Below, piece after piece: positions 23,138 to 34,700 of a DNA stretch of 37,473 nt. The stretch's first letter is position 1; every line of letters begins with the position of its first letter. Position numbers and translations under genes: made by a program. The stretch is taken from positions 430,778-468,250 of the forward strand of contig CABFPE010000097.1 in NCBI GenBank assembly GCA_900660155.1, read 5' to 3'. This DNA is from Hofstenia miamia (lineage: Eukaryota > Xenacoelomorpha > Acoela > Hofsteniidae). Under the pieces are notes generated by a model. That model was not told where the DNA came from and did not search any database. It worked only from the letters and a program-made list of their open reading frames with translations.

Positions 23138-24290
23138 GAAACACTTAAAAAAGTTCGATTTACAAAATCAAATCGTATTTCAATATATTTAAGCATTCCA
23201 GAATCATTAAATGAATCGGATAAATTATTCTACCGTCATATTCAACATGTAAGGTCTGCTACGCATATTGGAGGAAATATTATAGACCTTCTCATCACCA
23301 AAGATGAAGACAACATTATTAAGAACATTTTTGTAGATAATTCTTACGACTTTCCTGATCATATCCCAGTCTTCTTTAGCCTTTCTCAAATTAAACAAAG
23401 TGGAATCAAGGCCATCATTCGTAGAAGAAAATGGTCTCAATTAAATTTATCCGATTTCTCTAATGATATTAGTACACGGCTAGATAACTTACTTAACCAC
23501 AATTTTTCGTCAAATAATATGGCAATGAATTATAATTCTGCTCTAAGTGATATTTTGCAAAGACATATTCCAATGAAAACTCTTAATATAAAGGTAGGGA
23601 AACCTAAATGGTTTGATGGAGAAGTAAAACAACTACGTGCACAACGGCGAAGGGCGGAACGTTTCATATGCGCAGCCAAACTCCGGGTTCTCTAGCATCT
23701 TTCAAAGAGCTTCGAAATAAAGTAGTGCAATTATGTAAAAGGAAACAATTAAATTACTACTCAAGGAGATTTTTAGAGACATCAAATGATCCAAAGAAAT
23801 TGTTTAAATTGGTACTGAGCTTAATACCAAGAAGACTGAGACAATCAACCAAATGCCCAATGCACATTCCTTCCAGGCATATTTCCTACGAAAAATAACA
23901 AATATACATCGCAGCTTTCAATTGAGCTTTTCTGGGATAGTGGATGATGTTATAAGATTATATCCCGCGTCAACTGAAACCATGTCCCACTATATATGCT
24001 TACATGGCATGGGACCATCCTACCTCAGTGAACTTTTAGAGACATCAAATTCCAGGACACTATCATCTTCTGACAATCTACTTGTTATACCTAGAATAAA
24101 TATAGTATTGTCAGATCATGCATTTTCCATCTGCGGTCCATTCCAATTTAATATGGTGCCTAATGAAATTAAAATCATCACTAGTGTTGAAGTCTTTAAG
24201 AAGAAACTAAAGCATTATTTATTTAGAGAGCAATTTAATTCAATTATTGTTTAGTATTGTAAATAGCGCATTTGAGTTTTTTGTATAAAA
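23138..24290 (+). pseudogene. CR1/L2-like non-LTR retrotransposon ORF2, internally deleted copy
   Basis: From about 23138 to 23680 one frame encodes the end of an apurinic-type endonuclease (QHVRSATH, then NIIDLLIT, then DFPDHIPVFFSL). The PKWFDGEVKQLRAQRRRAERF linker that precedes the reverse transcriptase follows. A frameshift near 23665 moves the continuation (GSLASFKELRNKVVQLCKR) to another frame. At the start of the reverse transcriptase region (RLYPASTETMSHYI, about 23960-23995) the sequence jumps to the C-terminal segment CLHGMGPSYLSELL, so the polymerase core is missing. 23997-24290 matches 25442-25735 over 294 bases with about seven substitutions and no indels. The copy is cut by the N gap before its 3' tail. 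It is non-functional. Confidence 0.85.
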
Positions 24291-25249
24291 NNNNNNNNNN
24301 NNNNNNNNNNNNNNNNNNNNNNNNNNNNNNNNNNNNNNNNNNNNNNNNNNNNNNNNNNNNNNNNNNNNNNNNNNNNNNNNNNNNNNNNNNNNNNNNNNNN
24401 NNNNNNNNNNNNNNNNNNNNNNNNNNNNNNNNNNNNNNNNNNNNNNNNNNNNNNNNNNNNNNNNNNNNNNNNNNNNNNNNNNNNNNNNNNNNNNNNNNNN
24501 NNNNNNNNNNNNNNNNNNNNNNNNNNNNNNNNNNNNNNNNNNNNNNNNNNNNNNNNNNNNNNNNNNNNNNNNNNNNNNNNNNNNNNNNNNNNNNNNNNNN
24601 NNNNNNNNNNNNNNNNNNNNNNNNNNNNNNNNNNNNNNNNNNNNNNNNNNNNNNNNNNNNNNNNNNNNNNNNNNNNNNNNNNNNNNNNNNNNNNNNNNNN
24701 NNNNNNNNNNNNNNNNNNNNNNNNNNNNNNNNNNNNNNNNNNNNNNNNNNNNNNNNNNNNNNNNNNNNNNNNNNNNNNNNNNNNNNNNNNNNNNNNNNNN
24801 NNNNNNNNNNNNNNNNNNNNNNNNNNNNNNNNNNNNNNNNNNNNNNNNNNNNNNNNNNNNNNNNNNNNNNNNNNNNNNNNNNNNNNNNNNNNNNNNNNNN
24901 NNNNNNNNNNNNNNNNNNNNNNNNNNNNNNNNNNNNNNNNNNNNNNNNNNNNNNNNNNNNNNNNNNNNNNNNNNNNNNNNNNNNNNNNNNNNNNNNNNNN
25001 NNNNNNNNNNNNNNNNNNNNNNNNNNNNNNNNNNNNNNNNNNNNNNNNNNNNNNNNNNNNNNNNNNNNNNNNNNNNNNNNNNNNNNNNNNNNNNNNNNNN
25101 NNNNNNNNNNNNNNNNNNNNNNNNNNNNNNNNNNNNNNNNNNNNNNNNNNNNNNNNNNNNNNNNNNNNNNNNNNNNNNNNNNNNNNNNNNNNNNNNNNNN
25201 NNNNNNNNNNNNNNNNNNNNNNNNNNNNNNNNNNNNNNNNNNNNNNNNN
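24291..25249. other. Assembly gap (959 Ns)
   Basis: Unknown sequence between two similar retrotransposon pieces. It would be expected to hold the 3' tail of the first copy and the reverse transcriptase part of the second. Confidence 1.
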
Positions 25250-25699
25250 GATTCTTTCAATAGTCTGCTTTATGGAATCCCAGAGTATCAAAGTCAAAAG
25301 CTGCAAACTATTCAAAATCGGTGTGCTCGCTTAATATTTAATTTGGGTTACCGTGAAGCTATTACACCGGCATTAGTTGAACTACACTGGTTGAAAGTTA
25401 AATTCAGAATTAGATATAAAATATGTCTAATCGTTTGGAAGTGCTTACATGGCATGGGACCATCCTACCTCAGTGAACTTTTAGAGACATCAAATTCCAG
25501 GACACGATCATCTTCTGGCAATCTCCTTGTTATACCTAGAACAAATAAAGTATTGTCAGATCATGCATTTTCCATCTGCGGTCCATTGCTATTTAATATG
25601 GTGCCTAATGAAATTAAAATCATCACTAGTGTTGAAGTCTTTAAGAAGAAACTAAAGCATTATTTATTTAGAGAGCAATTTAATTCAATTATTGTTTAG
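25250..25699 (+). pseudogene. CR1/L2-like non-LTR retrotransposon ORF2, C-terminal end
   Basis: The frame is open from the gap edge to the stop at 25697-25699. It encodes the post-polymerase segment typical of CR1/L2-type ORF2: SLLYGIPEYQSQKLQ, QNRCARLIF, ITPALVELHWLKVKFRI, KCLHGMGPSYLSELL, an NLLVIPR block, HAFSICGPLLFNMVPNEI, and a final VEVFKKKLKHYLF. The upstream part lies in the gap, so whether this copy is intact cannot be judged. The 3' flank ends in an ATT microsatellite tail, as expected for CR1/L2 elements. Confidence 0.85.
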
Positions 25700-25780
25700 T
25701 ATTGTAAATAGCGCATTTGAGTTTTTTGTATAAAAGGCTATGCGCTTTATAAGAATATACATTTATTATTATTATTACTC
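25700..25780 (+). mobile_element. 3' UTR and (ATT)n tail of the CR1/L2-like element
   Basis: About 65 bases follow the stop codon. A short self-complementary stretch (AGCGCATTTGAG and GCTATGCGCTTTATAAG) comes first, then TTATTATTATTATTA at about 25763-25777. Short tandem tails of this kind, rather than poly(A), mark the 3' ends of CR1/L2-type elements. Confidence 0.7.
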
Positions 25781-28645
25781 TTGACACGTGGTTTTTCTTT
25801 TAAATCAGTCTGAATCGAGTCACAGTTATGCTGCCAATGATCTTGATTTTAGTTCAATCGTAGAAGTTCAAAATCGCTTAAATTGTCCTATTCTTGCCTA
25901 AATTTGTGAAATATACCAAATATCTCGCATCTCCCGTAGCTAATGTTGTACTTCAAGATGGCATTATTTCCAAAACTATTAAAACACATATTCTTGACTC
26001 TAATAATTAAGATGTGAATGTAGTAAATTTGAACTATTCTACAAAATAAATAAAAACAAATAATGCAAAATTCTGAGATAGTGTTTATTTTGATTGAAAA
26101 AGAAATAAAACCCAATCAGCATTTAATGAAGCAATAATGGCAATTGAAAAATATATGAATCGAAATTTGCAATGGCCAATCTGTTACGTTGCAATGACCT
26201 TCCATTGCCTGATGATTTGTAGTATATGAATGGTACTACTAACAGTCCTAACGATGGTAAATACATATGTGCAGATCCCAGCAAATGAACCTTACAAATA
26301 TTCAGAGTTTGTCAGACTGTTGTAGTTGAGTATACAAGAATTACAGTTCTTAGTTATTGGTCCAGTATTTCATTCAAAACAGCTAATTATTGCTTATTGG
26401 ATTCTTTGTTTGTGCACATCTAAAAGAAAATCTTGTTTAAATTTAGCACAATTGATAAAAATGTTTATCTTCATGTTTTTTTCCGACTTGGTTTGTAATT
26501 GAAAACAATCATCGAGGGAGCCAAATGCTTCCCCATCGCAAGAAATTAGAGATATTGCTGTAAGCATTTTAGAAAGAAATGCTTTTTGCACGTTGTGAAA
26601 CCATTCTGATTAAAAGGCTGTAAGCAAAAAAATCTACAACAGAGAAATCTATAAATCACACAACTGCCAATTTTGAAGGTGCAACACTTGTGCATTAATT
26701 TTGAGTTCCAAAAATAAACGTAAATGCTAGCAAATATTACAATTTAGTACATCTGGAAATTGCTCATTTTGTGGAACCTCCTGTAACACGGAATAAAATT
26801 GATGAGTAAATTAGTGCATATAGACTAAAATTATTAATCCTTGCTGTATCATGCCAAATCAAACGGTGCTGCATCAGCATGGGGAATTGGTTTATTAATA
26901 GCATCGCCTGTTGTTGGTGTTGAAAGAAGAGACGGTATCATCAGACAAATATAAGTGACGTCACAAAAAAAACCATTTGTTCACTTGTAATAAAAAACTT
27001 GAACTGTTACACGACTGTTATAAAAATCAGTATATACTAGTTGTTACATTCTACAAAAATAGTTTTTTTCGCATAACTGCTATTCTAGACATTTTATTGT
27101 AAAATATTCTGTCAAAAGTAATATAAATAGAATAATTGCGCATCTATTTCCTCTAAAGGAAGCTCATTCGACCGCACTACCAAAACATGTAGGGATTTTG
27201 ATGTATTTCATAATTTTCAACTCCTAGATGGTTAGTAGCATGGTTGGTATGCACACCAACAACCAAAATGTATTCTTTGGGTGGTTTTCGGAGATTTGTC
27301 ATCTTTCTAGAATTTCACTATTTTGCTTGAATTTCCAACGAAACTTTGTTTCCACTCCACATTAGTATACATCCTCATATAAGGCAAACTATTTATTATA
27401 TACTGTATGTATATAACTTTTGTGAATATATCTATTTTTATTCACAAAATTTGCTTAATTAAACATTAAGTGACAAACATGAATATATTAAGTATGATTC
27501 TCAGTTTTGTTTAAAACTTGAACAGCCTCTTATGTCTGCGATGGCAATGTTTATTGGCAAGTTAGCGGTTACGACACAAATTTTATGAAGATTCCGTTAT
27601 AATTTATATAATGATTTTACTTGTTCATTGATCATTGCTGTTAACATCTATCTGTAACTTACATTATTTCATCGTTAAGTTTTGTTGGCAGATGATTCTG
27701 TGCAATTTCATTGTCGCGACATCATTTTATAAGCATGGCTATTTCAAAGCATTGAATCAATGTAGTTGATTGTTGTCCAATTATTGATACCTGTACATAT
27801 ATTATTTCAAAGTCTTTGCTAAAGTTAAACGGATGTCAATATTCCAAATTGGGATGTGTTTATGTTAATTTTTTTGTTAGATTTTTTCATTTTTGTTAGC
27901 ATCTCCTAATTTTCAAGGGTTTTTTATCATTATCACCTAAACTCTTAACCCTCAAACGTCAGTGGAAATCAAATCAAGCTTTTAACTTATAGTTTTTAAA
28001 TTCTGCTAGTATTTTAGGTAATTTAATTGAAATACTTTTCCTTTTACTGAAATTATGCTATATATGATTCACTGTCCATCTGTATATTTTACATATTCCC
28101 CCATTGTATATGGTTGCTCAGTTTGTTTTGGCGAAAAAGATTCATTTTAACACCCACACCTAAAGCATTCAAATAATGTTATTAAATTTTTTCCATGGTG
28201 CCCTGAACGGAATAGCTCATTGTGATAGCATTGTGCTCATCCATTATTTGAAGTTGGCGAGCATATTTCTAACTGTTATTCAATTTTTAATTTTCAAAAT
28301 AATTACTTGAATAGAAATCACTATTGCCATATTAAAGGATGTGTTGATTTAGTTTTCGTTTTCATTGTAAAGTTTACACAATTGAAATGCCATTGAGTAG
28401 ATTTTGAATCCATGAATATTTAGTATTTTTTAATACGAACGCTGAGCACGAATAGAGTCAGTTAATGCTGAAACGTGAGAAATCTATTACATGTAAATTT
28501 GACTGTTTTGAGTTAACAGCATATCTAATGATATTGCAAAGTCAGCTATATTTTTGTATTCCTCAAAATATTCGAATAGACAGTTTCTGTTCGGATTGCT
28601 CTAATATGCCTACAATCATTCGTATAATTGAGGAGAATGATAAAT

Positions 28646-28648
<3 letters not shown>
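25781..28648. other. AT-rich non-coding stretch
   Basis: No gene recognised. Around 26280-26600 the plus strand gives broken protein-like text in one frame (NEPYKYSEFVRLL, then VIGPVFHSKQLIIAYW), which could be a decayed mobile element, but I could not place it. Nothing else found on either strand. Confidence 0.45.

Positions 28649-28678
<30 letters not shown>
28649..28678. repeat. (TA)n microsatellite
   Basis: Fifteen uninterrupted TA units. Confidence 0.95.
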
Positions 28679-28681
<3 letters not shown>

Positions 28682-28804
28682 TAATTTGTTTGTATATATA
28701 AGGATGATGATGACTGAAAGTAGACAATCTTTAAAAGAGCTTGATTTAATAGTTATAAAATTACACTGTGTTTTCGACCCAATGTGTTCGTTGTTTACGA
28801 AATT

Positions 28805-29322
28805 TCAAAGGATATGAAGATTAATTATTATCTCATTGCTTCTCACAGCTTCATGCTGGTATCCCTCTATCTTCTCTTTCTCCTTTCTTTCTACGTTTCT
28901 GTCCTTTGGCACTGCTATGTCTATCACTATTCCCAATCTTTTCTCTTTGTCTACGACTACGTTGAAGTCCCACAGTATCTTAACCTTCTCATTTTCTATG
29001 ACGCCCTGTGGCTTGTGCTGATACCACTTGTCTCCTGCTTCTAACCCATGCTGCCTACTCAAGCTCCAATGTACCATTCTTCCCACCTTGTCGTACCTGA
29101 ACTTATACTTATTCTGTGCCAACTTCTCACACCCTGCTATCAAATCATCTACTGTCTCCAGGACTTTCTTACATAGCCTACACTTATCATTTACTTCTAC
29201 TCTTCTGTCTATATGCTTCTTCACCCAATTTGTCCTAATTGCTTGCTCCTGTGCCACCATTATCAGTGGTTCTGTTTCTCTCTTTAGTCCTGCCACAGTT
29301 TTCTGTACTCCTCCAGTTACGC
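28805..29322 (-). pseudogene. R2-group-like non-LTR element, C-terminal zinc-knuckle/endonuclease fragment
   Basis: A frame of about 172 codons on the minus strand, opening just inside a stop at about 29324, matches the C-terminal part of proteins that follow the reverse transcriptase in restriction-endonuclease-type elements. It has LKRETEPLI, AQEQAIRTNWVKKHID, a zinc-knuckle-like CRLCKKVLETVDDLIAGC (the usual His appears as Asp), a KLAQNKYKFRYDKVGRMVHW block, WYQHKP, ENEKVKILWDFNV, and VIDIAVPKDRNVE...EKEKIEGYQ. Between WDFNV and VVDKEKR the family has roughly a dozen residues ending in RPDI, containing a conserved Asp of the endonuclease. These are absent here. No polymerase domain lies upstream. 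It is therefore a truncated, inactive fragment, with family assignment from memory of the conserved pattern. Confidence 0.7.
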
Positions 29323-31449
29323 ATCACGCGAGATGTAGCCCAAAATTATTACAAGCGTTTTCGGTTTGCTGTTTAGAAATCACAGATATATGTCATGCCA
29401 TGAAAAAGAGAGAGGAATTTAGATTCTTCTACACTTGAAGAATAGTTTCAAGTTGAAATTCGGTATATCCTGACTGTTAATCGTCAAAAAATTAATCGTG
29501 TTTGTTTTCAGGGCATGATATATTATGGAGACTTAAATCGTTCTTTGCTATATCTAATGTCAAAAGTCGCTTTTGATTACCACTTATTATGATTTCTTCT
29601 ACAAACAAGAGAGCGACATGTAAGCATCAGTCACTTCAAATCGTTCATCAAGATTATTTAGCGGCAGTGTTATATTTGGTTGAGATTTGCCACGCATGCC
29701 GTAAACTGCAAAGCAGTTGTCCATGAAATTATGAAATATTAGTTTGTCTACATGTAGTTCCATAACTAATGTTTTCTCCAATTTTCTCAACTGTGATTGA
29801 CTCCTTGATCATCAACAGAAATTTTCATTAGTTCTTCTCATATGCCGTAAGCATACTTTCTCATTTGATTGGCAAAGGTTGTTGTAGCTGGCTTGATGAC
29901 AAAATTTATTATCATAAGAACGCCGAACTATTTCCTATGTATTTAGATGTCCCTACAAGCTGATCCTTTTTACCTAGAATGAAAGAGTTTTTGATGCTTT
30001 AGTTGAAATACAAGCCTTATAGTTAGCTAGAAAAATCATAGAGGAAAATAGCTGTTAAATTTCAACTGAATACAATACAATGCACATACCTCGATTAGTT
30101 TCTCTAGCATCATTTGTATTCTTTAGATATAACGTAAAAGACGTTTTTTAATACCATAGTTTTAAAATGCATATTGCACAGTATTGTTAGAAACACTTTC
30201 TTTTTGAGTCATCCACATCGCTCACTTTTAATCTTCTAGAAGACTGCTGCAAATGTTTATTAGTTTCTAAACCTCGCTGCATCTTTGGTAAAGCACATTC
30301 ATCACTTTTCTTAATATTAATCCAAATCATGCAAAGTTCTTGGATTATTCTAGGTTGTTTTTACCTAATGCAATCATATAACCAAAAGCCTTGATGGTTA
30401 AAGTCAATAAAAAATTTTTAACCTTTTTTCATGGAAGATTAATGGGTAGTATTCATCATGATCAAAATTGGTCCATGATAATGCATGAGGTCAATTAATG
30501 TACACCATGTGTAAATAACTGAAATGTAACATCCAGACTCCCTCCTAATTTATCTGTAACACTAATACCTATTGCCATTATTTTACTCTGGTCCTGTTCG
30601 AGTGGCAGAGGATTGGTATCATCAGTTTCTTTTAGGGAGATTTGTAGTTTTTATTATTTCTGTAAAAGCGCAATGCCCTACTTGTCTAATCAAGTAATAA
30701 AATCTTGAAAATGAAACAATTTTTGCAAAGTTTAATTTTCTGAAATAGTAGAAGTGGGAAGACCTAATATTTTACATTTTATGATATTCCATATCATACG
30801 GCCCGGTGTGCCGTAATATTTTCAATTTCTTAATAGACTTGGAGAAAATTATTTGCATGTATGGTCAAAACAGTTTGTAACGTTTTGTCTACACGTTTTA
30901 GATTAGATTAGTGCTTATCAATAATTAACATCTTGTGGGCAATATTTCACCCCAATTGTTGTCAGAATCGCTATTTTTATTCAAGTTTAACGCATGGATG
31001 TCGAATGTATAGATTCAAGCCGAAGTGCACACCTGTTTGAAAACGCTGAGCAGGCGTTGCACACAGTTATACTTGTTCAAACGTTGAAATGTTAACCTCT
31101 GTAAAGTACTTATCAATTATTCCACACAATATTGTAAAAATGGTCACTTTGGCCAAACGGTATCTGATACCGACAATTTAGAAAGTGAAGTTAAATTCAA
31201 AATTAATGTTAGGACTAACTGACAGAAGAAAATCATAACAGTAATAGTTGCATATAACCAGTATTTTGAAAAAAATACATCCTGATATAACACAAGTGGT
31301 AGACAGAAATGTTCTTGCTGAGACGTTATGTATCCAAGGTCAATGGTTTAAGGGTAAAATATTTAATTTAATGCTGACGAACGAAATTGACATTTAAGAT
31401 TTATTTAATTATTTTTACAGCAAATTAACATTTTTTTAGACGTTTTTGA
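29323..31449. other. Non-coding interval upstream of PDHB
   Basis: No gene supported. A 63-codon minus-strand frame at 29599-29790 (contains NFMDNCFAVYGMRGK) looks more protein-like than its surroundings but matches nothing I know. No TATA box or other clear promoter element was identified before PDHB. The sequence just upstream of the PDHB start contains two pyrimidine-tract/AG sites (ending 31420 and 31439) that could be splice acceptors. Confidence 0.45.
31410..31439 (+). promoter_or_regulatory. Candidate 5' splice-acceptor sites before the PDHB start codon
   Basis: ATTTTTACAG ends at 31420 and ACATTTTTTTAG at 31439, 29 and 10 bases before the ATG. Either could be the acceptor of a 5' UTR intron or, in an animal that uses one, of a trans-spliced leader. 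The sequence alone cannot decide. Confidence 0.35.
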
Positions 31450-31782
31450 ATGAAGGCGGTTTTTCGGCCTTTACTTCGCCTTGCACATGGCAAGTCATTA
31501 AATGCGTCTCGTGGGGTGACACAGATGACTGTTAGAGATGCGTTGAATTCAGCTCTTAGCGAGGAATTAGAGCGTGACAAGAATGTATTTCTCATGGGTG
31601 AAGAAGTTGGACAGTATCAGGGTGCTTATAAAGTCAGCAGAGGTCTATTAGACATCTATGGGCCTGATCGTGTTATTGATACTCCAATTACTGAAGCCGG
31701 ATTTGCTGGTGTTGGTGTTGGAGCAGCAATGGCTGGTTTGCGGCCAATTGTTGAGTTCATGACATTCAACTTTAGCATGCAG
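31450..31782 (+). CDS. PDHB: PDHB exon 1
   Basis: 111 codons: the presequence and the first part of the thiamine-binding domain, ending FNFSMQ followed by donor GTAAAA. The ATG at 31450 is chosen because it precedes a basic targeting-like peptide and a pyrimidine-tract/AG lies just upstream. Confidence 0.92.
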
Positions 31783-34700
31783 GTAAAAATTTATATTTTA
31801 TTTTCCTCGAGTAACGCAACAGTTGCAAATATTACGAGTAATACCATCACAGTCGTTTTTATGTCCAGAAAGCGTACGCTTTGCTTAATGCCATCTATAC
31901 ATTGAAATTTTTCTAAAGCAGGATAATCATACTGTCAAGAGTTTTGTCAATTTATGTAGATTAGGACCAATTTTGACTCGTTTATTGAAAATCGGATTTT
32001 TTAGATGAACTTGATGTAAAAAGTTTTGAATGCATACTTCATTTCCTTTGTAAACAGTATGCTATTATATGGGCATTTAGGCAATAGATCATGTGATCAA
32101 TTCTGCGGCGAAGACGTATTACATGTCGGCTGGGTCGGTTAATGTGCCTATTGTTTTTCGTGGTCCAAATGGCGCTGCTTTGGGAGTTGCTGCGCAGCAT
32201 TCTCAATGTTTTGCTGCTTGGTACAGTCACTGTCCTGGTCTAAAAGTTGTTGCTCCTTACAACTGTGTTGATGCAAGCGGCCTACTTANATGACATTCAA
32301 CTTTAGCATGCAGGTAAAAATTTATATTTTATTTTCCTCGAGTAACGCAACAGTTGCAAATATTACGAGTAATACAATCACAGTCGTTTTTATGTCCAGA
32401 AAGCGTACGCTTTGCTTAATGCCATCTATACATTGAAATTTTTCTAAAGCAGGACTGTCAAGAGTTTTGTCAATTTATGTAGATTAGGACCAATTTTGAC
32501 TCGTTTATTGAAAATCGGATTTTTTAGATGAACTTGATGTAAAAAGTTTTGAATGCATACTTCATTTCCTTTGTAAACAGTATGCTATTATATGGGCATT
32601 TAGGCAATAGATCATGTGATCAATTCTGCGGCGAAGACGTATTACATGTCGGCTGGGTCGGTTAATGTGCCTATTGTTTTTCGTGGTCCAAATGGCGCTG
32701 CTTTGGGAGTTGCTGCGCAGCATTCTCAATGTTTTGCTGCTTGGTACAGTCACTGTCCTGGTCTAAAAGTTGTTGCTCCTTACAACTGTGTTGATGCACG
32801 CGGCCTACTTAAAGTATGTTAAAATTACTACACCGACCCATTATAGTATTAAATTGGTATTGTAATTTTCAGGGATTCGAGTATATAACTAACCTGTTGT
32901 CATATTAGTAAAACTATTTATTAGAAATAAATTTAAGTGTTTGCAACGTATTAATATATATATATATATATATAGCAACCGCTGTTTTAAAATATCATTA
33001 ATGTCACTTTAATGTTTAAGATTTAGATTTTTCTATTTATTTGCTGCAGATCCTTTGAATTATTTTTTTTTGCAAACGAAAAAGCAAGCAAGTATATTAT
33101 GCAGGCTAATTCTGCTGTGGAGTTGGGACTGATTAAGATTTTTGTTTGTTATTAAATTTTGGGAAAATAGTATATCAATGAAATTAAATTTTGAAAACAA
33201 AATAGATTTACTAGGTTCTTTTGTCCAACCATTACTGCTATCATATCGACTGGGAGAAAGCGACTCATGTAGAAAGTTGCATGCGGTGCTTGGCCAACCA
33301 GGAATGATAGCATATTTCACTGACTTGTAGTTTCAAATGCACGGTCTAAAAAATAATTGCAGTGATGTATTTTAAAGTTTTATAACTCTTATTTATTGGA
33401 AATAAAAATCATAAATTTAAGGCAGTAGACGTTTTGCTGCTCCAGTTTTATTTTGAAGATACGTTGAAATCGATTTCCGAAAATCTGCATAATGTTAACC
33501 GATCCAAATTTATGTTAAATAGCCACTTCAATTGTTGATTCAATCTATTTTAGTCTGCAATCAGAGATGATAATCCAGTTGTTTGCTTAGAAAATGAATT
33601 GATGTACGGGGTTTCTTTTCCTGTTACTGACGAGGCAATGGATCCAAATTTTCTTATACCTATTGGCAAAGCTCACATTGAACGAAGTGGTAAGGATTTG
33701 ACGATTGTGACTTTTGGTAGGAACGTTGGTATGAGTCTGGAAGCAGCAGAAGCTTTAGCTGAAAAGCATGGAATTGAATCTGAAGTCATCAATTTGCGAT
33801 CACTTCGTCCACTTGACATGGAGACTGTTGAAAAGAGTGTTAGAAAAACCAATCACTTAATTACTGTAGAAGGTGGTTGGTCACAATGTGGCATCGGATC
33901 CGAAATTTGCGCCAGGGTAAGTTAGCTTCTCTCTTGCCACTGATAGCTAAACTATGATATTCTTTTTTTGTAATTTGCGAACATTTAGAAAATGTTGATA
34001 CTTCTAAATAACTTTGAGACTGCCTGAAACTTTAGAATTATGTACAAGTGCATTTACGGTTTACCAATGATCGTCTTTTAAGACAAAACTCAACATAAAA
34101 CAATATCATGAATCGAGTGATTACGTTTCTACTAATGAAAATGTAATAAATAATGATAATTGAATCCCATCGATTGATATGGGATTCAAAGCTTAAGATG
34201 GAGAACATTTTCACGTCTTATTTTATAACTGGTAATTTTTGTAGCTTTCTATAAGGCGCGAAAAATATCCATGTTGGGAAATTAGAAATAACTAATGAAT
34301 GATTCTAGTGTTTGGCATAATAAAATGCTGAAGAATTAAAATTATTTCCATGTCATTGTAAGTTTACTTATTTTTTAGTCAATTGTTTTGGTTCTGGGAT
34401 TGATTGTTAGAAGGGCTCAGTTTCTTATCTCATTTAACAATTATGATGAACTACATGCCTTTATAAAGCAAACGTACAGATAGTAGGAATTTTATAAATG
34501 TATTCATTGCAAATGTGAGTATTTTCTTGCAAAACCATTCTTTCCAAATATCGATTCAAACTTTTTTTACCTGAGATTGGATTATCTTTTCTGAGAAGGA
34601 AGAATTTTGTATACATGGTCCTTATGTCTTTGTTTTTCAATGAACTAAGAAAAACAATCTGGTTTGTATAGGTAAATATACCAACGTCAGTTTTGATGAT

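Noticed and set aside
24244..25699. Long open frames on both strands through the N gap
   Set aside because: They are open only because the Ns are untranslatable; only the last 150 codons on the plus strand are real sequence.
28784..29438. Plus-strand frames of 61-136 codons
   Set aside because: They are antisense to the R2-group-like fragment, which explains their openness.
32039..32753. Two identical 63-codon minus-strand frames
   Set aside because: They are the antisense of PDHB exon 2, seen twice because of the duplicated contig overlap.
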